From an uncultured Clostridia bacterium (lineage in GTDB: Bacteria > Bacillota > Clostridia > Peptostreptococcales > Anaerovoracaceae), in assembly GCA_947426455.1 (NCBI GenBank), contig CANEEC010000001.1, positions 17,141 through 81,140 on the forward strand: DNA of 64,000 bases, written 5' to 3'. The translations under genes were made by a program, and so were the position numbers. Below, piece after piece: positions 12,399-21,829 of this stretch. Every line of letters begins with the position of its first letter. The stretch's first letter is position 1. The notes below the pieces were generated by a model that ran no database searches, had not been told where the DNA came from, and was given only the letters and a program-made list of their open reading frames with translations.

Positions 12399-13319
12399 GT
12401 GAATTTTCCTAAAATGTTGAAATTGGGGGATACTGTGGGGTTGATCTGCCCCAGCTCTCCGGTGACGACTCAGAGGGTGCAGGAATGTATCAAGGCTGTC
12501 ACAGATTTGGGTTACAACGTCAAAGCGGCGGAAAATCTCACGGAAAATTACGGCGGCTACATGGCCGGTACCGCCCAGACTCGGGCACGATGGGTCAATG
12601 AAATGTTCGCCGACGACGAAGTGGACGCGATCTTCTGCGTCAGGGGAGGCGACGGTTCCAGCCGCATTATGGAATATCTGGACTACGATATGATTCGGCG
12701 CCATCCCAAGATTTTCGTGGGTTACAGCGATATTACCAACCTGCATCTGGCGCTGACTGCGCGCTGCGAGCTGGTGACCTTTCACGGCCCTATGGTGTCC
12801 TCCAATATGGTGGAACACTTCGACGACGAGACGAAAGCCTCTTTTTATTCCGTCATCAACGGCAGGGGAACGGTGGAATTTCAAAATCCGCGGGGTGAGG
12901 AAATTCAGGTGCTGCAGAGCGGCAAGGCCGAAGGCCGTCTCATCGGCGGCAATCTGTCGCTGCTTTCCGCAAGCGAGGGCACGCCGTATCAGGTGGATAC
13001 GGAGGGGGCGATCCTCTTTATCGAAGAGGTTTGCGAGCCGGTGAGCAAAATCGAAAAGTGGGGATATCATCTGCGAAACGCCGGACTGTTGGAGAAATGC
13101 CGCGGTGTACTTTTGGGGCAGTTTACCCGAATCACCAACGATACGAAGCCACAGTTTGACGCATTGCAATGCTTTGCCGATATTTTGCAGGGACTGGACA
13201 TTCCGGTGCTTTGCAACGTGCAGTCCGGCCACGGAAAACCCATGATGACGCTGCCCATGGGAACCATGTGCCGGATGGATGCAGAGGCCAGGCGCATTTC
13301 CTTCGTCATGCGGCCGTGA
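12399..13319 (+). CDS. S66 family LD-carboxypeptidase / MccF-like peptidase
   Basis: 306 residues starting at GTG 12399 (VNFPKMLKLG) after GGGAG. The N-terminal nucleophile region reads VGYSDITNLHLAL, with the serine after GY. The C-terminal half has the FIEEVCEPVSKIE segment (Glu) and the GHGKPMMTLPMG segment (His) of the S66 Ser-Glu-His triad. S66 enzymes trim the terminal D-Ala from muropeptides or cleave peptide-nucleotide antibiotics. Its position right after spmAB suggests a cell-wall or spore role. An open frame that starts upstream inside spmB is a shadow. Confidence 0.88.
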   Translation: MNFPKMLKLGDTVGLICPSSPVTTQRVQECIKAVTDLGYNVKAAENLTENYGGYMAGTAQTRARWVNEMFADDEVDAIFCVRGGDGSSRIMEYLDYDMIRRHPKIFVGYSDITNLHLALTARCELVTFHGPMVSSNMVEHFDDETKASFYSVINGRGTVEFQNPRGEEIQVLQSGKAEGRLIGGNLSLLSASEGTPYQVDTEGAILFIEEVCEPVSKIEKWGYHLRNAGLLEKCRGVLLGQFTRITNDTKPQFDALQCFADILQGLDIPVLCNVQSGHGKPMMTLPMGTMCRMDAEARRISFVMRP

Positions 13320-13364
13320 TCCGCTTTTGATAAATGGTCTTTATGAACTCATGGTCAGGTTGTA

Positions 13365-13395
13365 TTGGACAAAGGCGCGGCATTCAAGGTACAAT
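13365..13395 (+). promoter_or_regulatory. Possible promoter for the AEC carrier
   Basis: TTGGAC (13365-13370), 19 bases, TACAAT (13390-13395). The spacer is longer than ideal. Confidence 0.35.
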
Positions 13396-13460
13396 AGAAA
13401 AGGTCAACGGAATTTTGTCGAAAAACGGCGAACCTTCCGAAGCGACAGAGAGGAACATAA

Positions 13461-14399
13461 ATGAGCAGCTTTTGGATTTCGTTCAATGCGGTAGTACCCA
13501 TGTTTTGCGCCATCTTCTTGGGAATGTACTTTAAGAAAAAGGGATATCTCAGCGAAGAGACTGTACAGCAGATGAATAAACTGACCTTTGTCTGCTTTAC
13601 TCCGGCTCTGATTTTTAAAAATATCTACACTTCCGACGGCCTTTCCGCCATGCATCCAAAGCTGATGATTTATACGGCTGTGGCGATTTTTGCTGTCTTT
13701 TTTTGTGCCCTCGGGCTGGTGATGTTCGTGGAAAAAACGCCGCAGAAGCGGGGCGCTATGATTCAGGGCATCTTCCGCAGCAACTTCACCCTGTTCGGCG
13801 TTCCCATGGTGGTGAATCTGTTCGGGGAAGGAATGGGAAGCGTTCCCAGCCTTCTGGTATCCGTGGTCATTCCCATCTACAACGTGCTGGCGGTGATCGT
13901 GCTGGAGGTATTTCGCGGCGGCGGTTTACATCCGAAGAAAATTTTCTTAAACATTTTGAAAAATCCGTTTCTGGACGCTGCGGTTCTGGGAGTGATGTTC
14001 ATGCTGACCGGCTGGCATCTTCCCGTCTTTGCCGAAAAGGCTGTACAGGACATTGCCGGTGTGGCAACGCCTTTGGCGCTGGTTGTCCTGGGCGCCTCCT
14101 TCCGCTACAGCGAAGTGGCCAAAAGCATGAAACAACTGATTTTAGTAACGGCCATGAAGATCGTTGTCGTTCCCTTTGTGGTTCTGGGAGCGGCCATCCT
14201 CATCGGCTTCCGCGGTATCGATCTGGGATCGCTTTTAGCGGTATTTGCTTCTCCTACGGCCATTGGCGCTTACGCCATGGTGGTGCAGATGGACAGCGAC
14301 GTAGACCTGACGGCGGGCATCATTTTAGCTACCACGCTGGGTTCCTGCCTCACTCTGTTTTTATTTATCTTTACGCTCAGTTATTGTGGATTTTTGTAG
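13461..14399 (+). CDS. AEC family transporter (auxin efflux carrier / malate permease type)
   Basis: 312 residues with about ten hydrophobic segments in two halves. The first half holds KKGYLSEETVQQMNKLTF and the FRSNFTLFGVPM loop; the second half holds the LGASFRYSEVA and FASPTAIGAYAMV loops typical of this family. Members export or import organic anions such as malate, and the substrate cannot be read from sequence. AGAGAGGA precedes the ATG. A peptidase gene follows 31 bases later and may be co-transcribed. Confidence 0.87.
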   Translation: MSSFWISFNAVVPMFCAIFLGMYFKKKGYLSEETVQQMNKLTFVCFTPALIFKNIYTSDGLSAMHPKLMIYTAVAIFAVFFCALGLVMFVEKTPQKRGAMIQGIFRSNFTLFGVPMVVNLFGEGMGSVPSLLVSVVIPIYNVLAVIVLEVFRGGGLHPKKIFLNILKNPFLDAAVLGVMFMLTGWHLPVFAEKAVQDIAGVATPLALVVLGASFRYSEVAKSMKQLILVTAMKIVVVPFVVLGAAILIGFRGIDLGSLLAVFASPTAIGAYAMVVQMDSDVDLTAGIILATTLGSCLTLFLFIFTLSYCGFL

Positions 14400-14429
14400 G
14401 CGCTTTACAAACGCAGAAAGGATGAAATC

Positions 14430-15542
14430 ATGGTCAACGAAAAAAGAGTAGTGGAACGGTTTATGAACTACGTGCGCATCGGAAGCGAGACCGGCTCCGA
14501 AGGAGAAATGAGCCGCTATCTGGCTCAGGAACTAAAAGATCTGGGATTTCAGGTCTATGTGGATCAGGCGGGCGCGGGAATCGGCTCCGATGGAAACAAT
14601 GTGTATTGCTTCCTGCCGGGGGATGAGTCCTATGAAGCGATGATGTTCAGTTCTCACATGGATACGGTCACTCCGGGAAAGAACGTGGAGCCGGTGATCA
14701 AAGACGGTTACATTGTGGCCGCCGGCGACACCATTTTAGGCGCCGACGATAAGGCGGGGATTGCCGCCATCGTGGAGGCCATGGTCACCATCAAGGAGAA
14801 CAACATTCCCCACCGTCCCATCGAAGCGGTGTTTACCGTGCGGGAGGAGGACGGACTTTTGGGTGCGGCAAACCTGGAATACGACAGGTTGAAGGCGAAA
14901 AAGGCCATCGTTTTGGATGCCAGCGACGACGTGGGCAAAATCGTTGCCCGCGCGCCGGGAGAATACCATCTGCGGGCTGAAATCTTCGGCAAGCGTTCCC
15001 ACGCCGGTTCCGACCCGGAAAAGGGTGTCAGCGCCATCCAGGCGGCGGTCATCGGCGCCAGCCGCATGAGACTGCAGAGGATCGACGAAGAAACCACCGC
15101 CAACATCGGAACGCTGTCCACCGTGGGCGCCACCAACGTGGTGCAGGATCACTGCGTGTTTGAAGCGGAAACCAGAAGCCGTAACAAAGAGAAGCTGGAA
15201 GCACAGATCGCCCACATGGTTCAGTGCATGGAGGATGCCTGTAACGAACTGGGGGCGAAGCTGGAATACAGGGCATGGAAAAATTACGATGCCTACGACT
15301 ATCCCGACGACCATCCTCACGTGCAGTTCCTGGTGGAAAAATGCCGTCAGGCCGGCGTAAAACCATGGGTTACCCACAGCGGCGGCGCCACCGACGGCAA
15401 TGTGTATAACGCCAAGGGACTGACCGCAGCCGTCCTGTCCTGCGGAATGGAAAAGGAACACACAAAGGAAGAACGCATCGCCGTCTACAATCTGGTCAAC
15501 ATCACCAAAGTGGTATTGCAGATCATGCGGGTGGACGAATAG
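14430..15542 (+). CDS. PepT-like M20 zinc aminopeptidase
   Basis: 370 residues. The co-catalytic metal site of the M20 family is complete: SSHMDTVTPG, GADDKAGIAAI, VREEDGLLGA, LDASDDVG and HSGGATDGN near the C-terminus. A dimerisation lid lies about residues 180-290. The N-terminus (RFMNYVRIGSETGSEGEM) matches the PepT-like subgroup better than classical tripeptidase T. It is presumably a cytosolic peptidase. A terminator follows directly. Confidence 0.9.
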   Translation: MVNEKRVVERFMNYVRIGSETGSEGEMSRYLAQELKDLGFQVYVDQAGAGIGSDGNNVYCFLPGDESYEAMMFSSHMDTVTPGKNVEPVIKDGYIVAAGDTILGADDKAGIAAIVEAMVTIKENNIPHRPIEAVFTVREEDGLLGAANLEYDRLKAKKAIVLDASDDVGKIVARAPGEYHLRAEIFGKRSHAGSDPEKGVSAIQAAVIGASRMRLQRIDEETTANIGTLSTVGATNVVQDHCVFEAETRSRNKEKLEAQIAHMVQCMEDACNELGAKLEYRAWKNYDAYDYPDDHPHVQFLVEKCRQAGVKPWVTHSGGATDGNVYNAKGLTAAVLSCGMEKEHTKEERIAVYNLVNITKVVLQIMRVDE

Positions 15543-15565
15543 ACGTAAAAGAGAGTACAAGCAGT

Positions 15566-15588
15566 AAAACCGGCGTAAGCCGGTTTTT
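15566..15588 (+). terminator. Terminator after the PepT-like gene
   Basis: AAAACCGGC, loop GTAA, GCCGG and a T-run. It also lies just beyond the stop of the convergent S8 protease gene, where the complementary A-run makes it potentially bidirectional. Confidence 0.88.
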
Positions 15589-15603
15589 GCGTTATTTCAT
15601 GCG

Positions 15604-16827
15604 TTATTCCAAAAGCAGTCCGTGTCCCTGTGCCTCCGGCGGCTCTTTGGGAAGGAGAACCAGAGAGCGAAAGAGAAGGCGCTTCAGTGAAAGGGGGTCG
15701 ATTCCGGGAAAGCGGGCATACAGGGAACAGGCTGCCCTGCTGACGAAGGGAGCCGCCATGGAGGTTCCCGACTGAGCGATATAACCGGTGGGGTCTTTCG
15801 CGTCCAGTGACAGAATGCTGACGCCGGGGGCGACCAGATCGGGTTTGATCAATCCGCGGGGTGTGGGGCCACGGCTGGAAAAGGAAGCCACGTGATCGCC
15901 CTCCGCGGCGCCTACGGTGATGGCGCTTTGGCAGATTCCCGGAGAGCTGATGGTTTCCGGTTCGGGACCGCTGTTTCCGGCGGCCGCCACCACGGTGAGG
16001 CCGTAGCGGGTCAGAGCCTCCACGCCCCGTACCAGAGGATCGTTGTCGTATTCCTCCTCCGCCGTGACGCCCAGTGACAGATTCACCGTGCGAATGTTGT
16101 AATAACGGCTGTTATTCAATACCCACTGCATGGCGGCCAAAATGTCGGAAGCGTTTCCGTTTCCCTGATGATCCAAGGCTTTCACCGCTACCAACGCAGG
16201 GCCGGCGGGGAAAACGGCGCGGTGATCGGGGTCGCCGCTCAGTCCGCAGAGGATGCCGGAGATGTGGGTTCCGTGGCCGTCATCGTCGTAAGGTTCGGAC
16301 TTGTGGCCGATGAGATCGTAAAAGGCGCGCAGACGACTGACGGGAAAAAGAAGATCCCGATGCAGTGCGACGCCCGTATCGATGACGGCGGCGGCGATGG
16401 GAACCGCACGGCGACGTCCGCCCAGACCGCCGCGCTGAACAGAACCGTAAAAACCGGAGAAGGGGTCGAAGTAAGAATCCACCAGCCACGGATCGGCTGC
16501 CGTTTTGCCGGCGGCCGTACGGATTTCGCCGGCGGCTTCAAAGCTTTTGCCGGTCGGTGCGGAGCCGTGGTTAGCTGCTACCTTACTGACGGCGGCGTCA
16601 TCGGTAATCCACTGCACCATGCGCTCTTTGGAGATGTCGGCGATGGTTTCCGCCGGAAGCTCCATGGCCATGGCGTTGATAAAGGGCAGATGGTACTTGA
16701 TCCGCCCGTGGCGGCGGCTGATGTATTGGCGAATTTCTGCCGCGTCCCGGCGATAGTATAAAATCACCGGAAAGCGAGTTTGAATTCCGGCGTTCATTTT
16801 CTTATAAAGACGAGGATGAATTTGCAT
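15604..16827 (-). CDS. Subtilisin-like (S8) serine protease, apparently cytoplasmic
   Basis: 407 residues from the ATG at 16827, which follows GGAGGAAACCCTC; a longer frame to 17004 would translate a repeat element and is rejected. The S8 triad is complete: Asp in AAVIDTGVA, His in DDDGHGTHISG and Ser in SGTSMAAPF, with NLSLG and AAAGNSGPE also present. No signal peptide is seen at MQIHPRLYKKMNAG. Together with the modest length this suggests an intracellular or AprX-like protease. It faces away from the 2-hydroxyacid dehydrogenase, sharing a 203-base gap that carries repeat copy A. Confidence 0.9.
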   Translation of the reverse strand: MQIHPRLYKKMNAGIQTRFPVILYYRRDAAEIRQYISRRHGRIKYHLPFINAMAMELPAETIADISKERMVQWITDDAAVSKVAANHGSAPTGKSFEAAGEIRTAAGKTAADPWLVDSYFDPFSGFYGSVQRGGLGGRRRAVPIAAAVIDTGVALHRDLLFPVSRLRAFYDLIGHKSEPYDDDGHGTHISGILCGLSGDPDHRAVFPAGPALVAVKALDHQGNGNASDILAAMQWVLNNSRYYNIRTVNLSLGVTAEEEYDNDPLVRGVEALTRYGLTVVAAAGNSGPEPETISSPGICQSAITVGAAEGDHVASFSSRGPTPRGLIKPDLVAPGVSILSLDAKDPTGYIAQSGTSMAAPFVSRAACSLYARFPGIDPLSLKRLLFRSLVLLPKEPPEAQGHGLLLE

Positions 16828-16887
16828 GAGGGTTTCCTCCGAAACAATGAAAGTTGATTCATTGTATGCGGCGAAACAAAATTGTGA

Positions 16888-16994
16888 TATAATAGTTCCA
16901 ACTATTAATTTGCGGCGTTGCCGCAAGGAAGGAACTATTGCACCATATCCAACATTGCGCCAACGGCGCCAAGATCGGAAGGATATGGTATAAT
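16888..16994 (+). repeat. Promoter-hairpin repeat element, copy A
   Basis: TATAAT (16888-16893), 17 bases, then the core TGCGGCGTTGCCGCAAGG starting at 16911. The core folds as TTGCGGC/GCCGCAA with a 3-base loop. An outer stem, AATAGTTCC (16891-16899) with GGAACTATT (16931-16939), encloses it. A second stem follows, ACCATATCC (16942-16950) with GGATATGGT (16981-16989), ending in another TATAAT (16989-16994). Related copies lie at 48353 and 51516. It ends 36 bases before the 2-hydroxyacid dehydrogenase. Confidence 0.85.
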
Positions 16995-17030
16995 GAATGC
17001 ACATGAAAAATAATCAGGGAGGGTAATACC

Positions 17031-17978
17031 ATGAGCGGAATTATTTTATCGGTTGTCCCTTTGCAGTCCCAGGATATTCAGAGATTGCAGGGCGCGTGCG
17101 GGGATCGCGAAATTATGTGTTTTCAAAGCGGTGAAGAGATCAGCGATGAGCTTTTGAAAGAAGCCGAGGTCATCTTCGGCAACCTGCCTCCGGCCAGGCT
17201 TGCCAACTGCGAGCATCTGCGCTTTGTTCAGCTGGAATCGGCGGGTTATGACAATTATCTGGCCGACGGAGTTTTGAAAGAGGATACCATGCTAGCAAAT
17301 GCCTCCGGCGCTTACGGCATTGCCTTGGCGGAACATATGATTGCCGGAATTCTGGCGGTGCAGAAAAACCTGTATGGCTATCACCGTCAGCAGGAGGGAG
17401 AGATTTGGAAGAGCCTGGGAACCGTCACCGGACTTTACGGCGCAAACGTGCTGATCATCGGCGCCGGCGACATCGGTACGGAAACCGCAAAGCGGCTTCG
17501 TGCCTTCGGCGCGCATGTTGCCGGTTTGAAGCGCAGGGTGACGAAAGAACTGGAAGGCTTTGACCGGCTCTATGAATACGATTCCATGCCCTGGGCGGAA
17601 GTTCTGAAAACCACGGATATCGTGGTCATCTCCGCACCGTTGACAGACCAGACCCGTCACCTGATCAACGCCGATACCATCGCCATGCTGAAGGACGGCG
17701 CCATGATCGTCAACGGCGGCCGCGGTCCCATCGTCGATACGGAGGCGCTCTGCGACGCGCTGGAAAGCGGTAAGCTCTCCGCGGCGGTGCTGGATGTCAC
17801 CGACCCCGAACCGCTGCCTGCGAACCATCGCCTGTGGAAAACGCCCGGCGCATACATTACGCCCCACGTGGCCGGAGGTCACAGCTTCCACACCACGGTG
17901 GAAAAGCTGGTGGAACTGGGCGTGGCCAATCTGGAACGCTATTTCAACGGTCAGCCCATCGTCAATCGGGTAAAATAA
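17031..17978 (+). CDS. D-isomer-specific 2-hydroxyacid dehydrogenase
   Basis: 315 residues. A split catalytic domain flanks an NAD-binding Rossmann domain with LIIGAGDIGTETAKRLRAFG. Later motifs are VNGGRGPIVDTEAL (Arg region), DVTDPEPLP (Glu) and ITPHVAGG (catalytic His). It would reduce a 2-keto acid to a D-2-hydroxy acid, or the reverse; the substrate is not apparent. AGGGAGGG precedes the ATG. The gene lies directly downstream of repeat copy A, which may supply its promoter or leader. Confidence 0.9.
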   Translation: MSGIILSVVPLQSQDIQRLQGACGDREIMCFQSGEEISDELLKEAEVIFGNLPPARLANCEHLRFVQLESAGYDNYLADGVLKEDTMLANASGAYGIALAEHMIAGILAVQKNLYGYHRQQEGEIWKSLGTVTGLYGANVLIIGAGDIGTETAKRLRAFGAHVAGLKRRVTKELEGFDRLYEYDSMPWAEVLKTTDIVVISAPLTDQTRHLINADTIAMLKDGAMIVNGGRGPIVDTEALCDALESGKLSAAVLDVTDPEPLPANHRLWKTPGAYITPHVAGGHSFHTTVEKLVELGVANLERYFNGQPIVNRVK

Positions 17979-17989
17979 CCTTTGACGTT

Positions 17990-18018
17990 TTGACGGCGGC
18001 AAGGATTTCTGATATACT
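17990..18018 (+). promoter_or_regulatory. walRK promoter
   Basis: TTGACG (17990-17995), 17-base spacer, TATACT (18013-18018). This is a good SigA-type promoter, 80 bases before walR. Confidence 0.65.
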
Positions 18019-18098
18019 TAAATTTCAAGGAAACAACGGCGAAAAAGCCATTCTTTCGCGGGTGTAACAATCATCAAAGGGGATATGAAGGAGGAACT

Positions 18099-18797
18099 AT
18101 GGATCAGAAGAAAGTATTGATTATCGAAGATGAAAAATCCATTTCTGATATCATAAAATTCAATTTAACGAAAGAAGGATTTTCGGTGGAAACCGCCTAC
18201 GACGGTCAGGACGGCTTGACGAAGGCCATCGCTTCCGAGCCGGATTTGATTTTGCTGGATGTGATGCTGCCCGTGCTGGACGGCTTTTCCGTCTGCAAAA
18301 AAGTCAGAGAGACCAGCACTGTTCCCATTCTGATGCTCACCGCAAAAGAAGAAGAGGTGGATAAGGTGTTGGGTCTTGAACTGGGAGCTGACGATTACAT
18401 CACAAAACCCTTTGGAATGAGGGAACTGATCGCCAGAATCAAGGCAAACATCCGCCGCTCCGAATTTATGACCGATCAGGCCGACGCGCCGGAAAACGTG
18501 CGGGAATTCGGTAACCTGGCCATCGACTTAAACCGCTATGAGGTCAGAAAGAACGGACGGGCGCTGGAACTGACCCTGCGGGAATTTGAACTGCTGAAAT
18601 ATCTGGCAGAGAGGGAAAACAAAGTGTTTTCCAGAGAACAGCTTCTGGAAGAGGTCTGGGGTTACGAATATTACGGCGATATCCGCACGGTGGACGTGAC
18701 GGTGCGACGCCTGAGAGAAAAGTTAGAGGACGATTCCAGCGAGCCGAAGTACATTATGACAAAGCGGGGAATCGGATATTATTTCAGGAGGCCGTAG
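18099..18797 (+). CDS. walR: WalR-type response regulator (OmpR family)
   Basis: 232 residues. The receiver domain has acidic residues IIEDE, phospho-acceptor Asp54 in LLDVMLP, the switch region MLTAKEEE and Lys in ITKPFG. The winged-helix domain ends TVRRLREKLEDD and RGIGYYF. The pairing with a HAMP-PAS histidine kinase 3 bases downstream matches WalRK, the cell-wall homeostasis system of Bacillota. GAAGGAGG precedes the ATG. The usual walH/walI accessory genes do not follow; a serine hydrolase gene does. Confidence 0.88.
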   Translation: MDQKKVLIIEDEKSISDIIKFNLTKEGFSVETAYDGQDGLTKAIASEPDLILLDVMLPVLDGFSVCKKVRETSTVPILMLTAKEEEVDKVLGLELGADDYITKPFGMRELIARIKANIRRSEFMTDQADAPENVREFGNLAIDLNRYEVRKNGRALELTLREFELLKYLAERENKVFSREQLLEEVWGYEYYGDIRTVDVTVRRLREKLEDDSSEPKYIMTKRGIGYYFRRP

Positions 18798-18800
18798 CAG

Positions 18801-20636
18801 ATGCAGGGAAAACACAGTTGGCCGGGTTCCATGCGGTGGCGGATCGTATTGATCTGCTTTCTGCTGGTGTTTATCGCCATGGTTGTGGTGGCGGTGTTCA
18901 TCACCAACAGTCTGGAAACCTATCAGATGGATTCTCTGCGAAACAAGCTGACTTCCACCGTGGAGAAGGGGAGCTTTCTGAGGACGCTTTCGGAATACGA
19001 TAACCTGCTGAACCATCAGGAGGAAATTCAGGAGACCATCATCGATACATGGGAGTTCGGATTTTCGGAGGAACTGTCCATCGTGGACGACAATTTTACC
19101 ATCGTGGCTTCCACCAACGAAAATCTCACGGGAGAAAATGCCTCTGAGGTATTGAATACCAGCATTTTGACCACGGCTATCATCGGCGGTTCCGTGGCGG
19201 AGGCTGACGGCGTTTTGACGGGCAACATCCCGGTGAAGCATCTGGTCTATCCCTTCGGCAGCGACGGAGAAGGACAGTGCAGAGGTGCCGTTTACATCCG
19301 CGCCGACCTGTCGGATATCTACGATTTCTCATCCCAATCCAAATATATCTTCATCTGCGCCATGATGTTGGCGCTGGTGATCACGGCGGTGCTGGGAATT
19401 TTGACCTCCAAGAGCATCACCGACCCCATCAACGACGTAACGCGGCAGGCGGAGCGAATGTCTTACGGGGATTTCAGTCAGGAGGTTACCGTAAAATCCG
19501 AGGACGAAATCGGGCGCCTGGCGGAGATGTTCAATCTGCTTCGGGAGAAGCTGGACTTCACCCTGTCGGAGATGAGCAACGAAAAATCCAAGCTGGAAAC
19601 CATCTTAAAATACATGGCGGACGGCCTGCTGGCCGTGGAGCTTTCGGGGCGGTTTATGCACATCAATCCGGCGGCCATGCAGATGCTGGACATCCTGCCG
19701 GAGGATTTGGAAGGCCATACCTACGACCAGATCATGGAAAAATGCGGCAAACACCTGTCCTTAGAGGCGTTGCTGGAAGGCTCCAAAACCGGCGGCGCGC
19801 AGGACACCTTCGATTTTCGGGGCAATGTGTTTGCCATGAGATACGACCGGTTTAAAAACGAAAGCGGTCAGGACATGGGCGTCATCATACTGATTCAGGA
19901 CATCACGGAGCGTCAGAAGCTGGAAAACATGCAGACCGACTTCGTGGCCAATGTATCCCACGAGCTGAAAACGCCGCTGACCACGGTAAAGAGCTATACG
20001 GAAACCCTGTTGGACGGCGCGGTGGACGACCGGGAGACGGCGGTCAGCTTCTTGAACATCATCGATACGGAGGCCGACCGGATGAACCGTCTGGTGAAGG
20101 ATCTTCTCCAACTGTCCAGAATCGACCACCAGCGAGAGCGGTGGAGCATGAAGGAGAGCAACCTCACCGCTTTGGTGAAGTCGGTGATTCCCAAGATCGA
20201 GCTTTCCGCCCGTCAAAAACAACAGCATTTGAACGTGTTGTTTGACGAAGATGCAAAAATTCTGGTGAATATTGATAAAGACAGAATTGAGCAGGTAATT
20301 TTGAATATCTTGAGCAATGCCATCAAATATACCAACGAGGGCGGCCGCATCGATATCGACATGCTGGAGGGCGACGGCAACGTAAGGGTTATCGTTTCCG
20401 ACAGCGGCATCGGCATCTCGGAAGCCGACATTCCCCGGGTATTTGAGCGGTTTTACCGGGTGGACAAAGCGCGTTCCCGCGCCATGGGCGGCACGGGGTT
20501 AGGGTTGTCCATTGCCAAGCAGATCGTGGAGGAACACCACGGCACCATCACCATCGAAAGTCAGGAGGGCAAGGGCACCAAAGTGTCCATTTCCCTTCCT
20601 CTGGCCATTCGCCGCGGCAAGCGGGGAATCGACTGA
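18801..20636 (+). CDS. walK: WalK-type sensor histidine kinase
   Basis: 611 residues, close to Bacillus WalK. Order: TM1 about 14-35, extracellular sensor about 36-180, TM2 about 183-201, HAMP about 202-255, PAS about 265-375, HisKA with His387 in VSHELKTPLTT, then HATPase with DSGIGI and GGTGLGLSIAKQIVEEH. It autophosphorylates and passes phosphate to WalR. AGGAGG lies inside the end of walR, so translation is probably coupled. Confidence 0.88.
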   Translation: MQGKHSWPGSMRWRIVLICFLLVFIAMVVVAVFITNSLETYQMDSLRNKLTSTVEKGSFLRTLSEYDNLLNHQEEIQETIIDTWEFGFSEELSIVDDNFTIVASTNENLTGENASEVLNTSILTTAIIGGSVAEADGVLTGNIPVKHLVYPFGSDGEGQCRGAVYIRADLSDIYDFSSQSKYIFICAMMLALVITAVLGILTSKSITDPINDVTRQAERMSYGDFSQEVTVKSEDEIGRLAEMFNLLREKLDFTLSEMSNEKSKLETILKYMADGLLAVELSGRFMHINPAAMQMLDILPEDLEGHTYDQIMEKCGKHLSLEALLEGSKTGGAQDTFDFRGNVFAMRYDRFKNESGQDMGVIILIQDITERQKLENMQTDFVANVSHELKTPLTTVKSYTETLLDGAVDDRETAVSFLNIIDTEADRMNRLVKDLLQLSRIDHQRERWSMKESNLTALVKSVIPKIELSARQKQQHLNVLFDEDAKILVNIDKDRIEQVILNILSNAIKYTNEGGRIDIDMLEGDGNVRVIVSDSGIGISEADIPRVFERFYRVDKARSRAMGGTGLGLSIAKQIVEEHHGTITIESQEGKGTKVSISLPLAIRRGKRGID

Positions 20637-20682
20637 TATTCACGACTGATATCCAATGGCGGCAAAGAAAAGGAGGCCTCTC

Positions 20683-21699
20683 ATGCAAATCAAAGATACC
20701 TATCGGAACTGCGAAGAATCTGTTACGCGGCTGCTGCAAAAGGGGATGGAACGGTGGAAGGTTCCCGGCATCACTGTGGCCATCATGGAACAGGGAAACA
20801 TCGTCTACAAAAAGGCGCTGGGCGTAAAAAATCCGGCAGGCGATCCCGTAACGGAGGACACGCTATTTGAAGCGGCTTCTCTGACTAAAACGCTGTTTGG
20901 AACCATGGTCATGGGAATGGCGCAGCGCGGTCAGTTGAATCTGGATCAACCCATTATGGACGTCTATCAGGCCAAACCCTGGTCCGACGATCCTCTGTTT
21001 GCGAGCATAACGCCGCGCCACTGCCTGTGTCACGGCTCAGGCCTTCCCAACTGGGAAGAACAACCCTTGAAATTCTTATTTCAACCCATGACAAGCTACA
21101 GTTATTCCGGCGAGGGATATTATCTCCTTCAGCACATGGTGGAACAGCTTACCGGTAAGGGATTGGACGATCTTCTGAAAGAGACCTTTCTGAAACCGCT
21201 GGGAATGAACCGTTCGGCGGCTTTCTGGACACCTGCCATCGGAGCGGCCTTCTCCAACGGCTACGACGGCGAAGGAGCGTCCATCAAAGTGAGAGATCGG
21301 GTGGATCTGGAGGGGGTCGCACCGGAACCCAACGCGGCCTGGTCGCTGTATTCCAACGCTTTCGAGATGATTCACTTCCTGAAATACGTGGCCGAACAGC
21401 GGGGAGGCCTAAGCGAAGAGCAGTTCGCCGAAATGCACCGTCCCCAGAACTGGGCTACGCCGGAAATTCCCTGGGGCCTGGGTTGGGGTTTAACGAAAAA
21501 AGACCCTGCAATCCTGTGGCACTGGGGCGACAACACCGGATTCAAATCCCTGTCCCTGCTGGATTGGAAGGAGAAAAACGCTCTGTCCATTTTTACCAAC
21601 AGCGACAACGGCTTCGCCTTCTGGGAAGCCGTTGCAAAGGAACTGACCGACGCGCCCGTGAGCGATATCGCCGCCTTCGTCAAGGTGGCGGAAGCGTAG
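20683..21699 (+). CDS. Beta-lactamase-family serine hydrolase (class C / PBP4* type)
   Basis: 338 residues from ATG 20683 after AAGGAGG; an in-frame ATG at 20656 lies upstream of that site and is rejected. The SxxK motif is EAASLTKTLFG, a YxG/YxN-like motif is YSYSGEGYYL, and HWGDNTGFKS near the C-terminus replaces the KTG box. There is no signal peptide, so a cytosolic esterase or D-amino-acid peptidase is more likely than resistance to antibiotics. It follows walK by 46 bases. Confidence 0.82.
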   Translation: MQIKDTYRNCEESVTRLLQKGMERWKVPGITVAIMEQGNIVYKKALGVKNPAGDPVTEDTLFEAASLTKTLFGTMVMGMAQRGQLNLDQPIMDVYQAKPWSDDPLFASITPRHCLCHGSGLPNWEEQPLKFLFQPMTSYSYSGEGYYLLQHMVEQLTGKGLDDLLKETFLKPLGMNRSAAFWTPAIGAAFSNGYDGEGASIKVRDRVDLEGVAPEPNAAWSLYSNAFEMIHFLKYVAEQRGGLSEEQFAEMHRPQNWATPEIPWGLGWGLTKKDPAILWHWGDNTGFKSLSLLDWKEKNALSIFTNSDNGFAFWEAVAKELTDAPVSDIAAFVKVAEA

Positions 21700-21727
21700 G
21701 GACGCGCCATATCATCTGCGACAACCC

Positions 21728-21757
21728 AAAGCGTTCGCCATGGCGGACGCTTTTTTT
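21728..21757 (+). terminator. Terminator after the serine hydrolase
   Basis: AAAGCGT and ACGCTTT form the outer stem around TCGCCATGGCGG, followed by seven T. It separates walRK and the hydrolase from the yabP block. Confidence 0.85.
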
Positions 21758-21829
21758 CATGAGAACGGGCAACCGCGCCGCTTTCGGCGCATATACTGTA
21801 CCAGCGCTTATTGGAAAAAGGAGGTCGTC

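Noticed and set aside
16828..17004. N-terminal extension of the S8 protease
   Set aside because: It would translate repeat copy A; the true start at 16827 has GGAGGAAA upstream.
20683..21699. Beta-lactamase resistance gene
   Set aside because: No signal peptide, HWG in place of KTG, and placement after walK suggest a housekeeping serine hydrolase.
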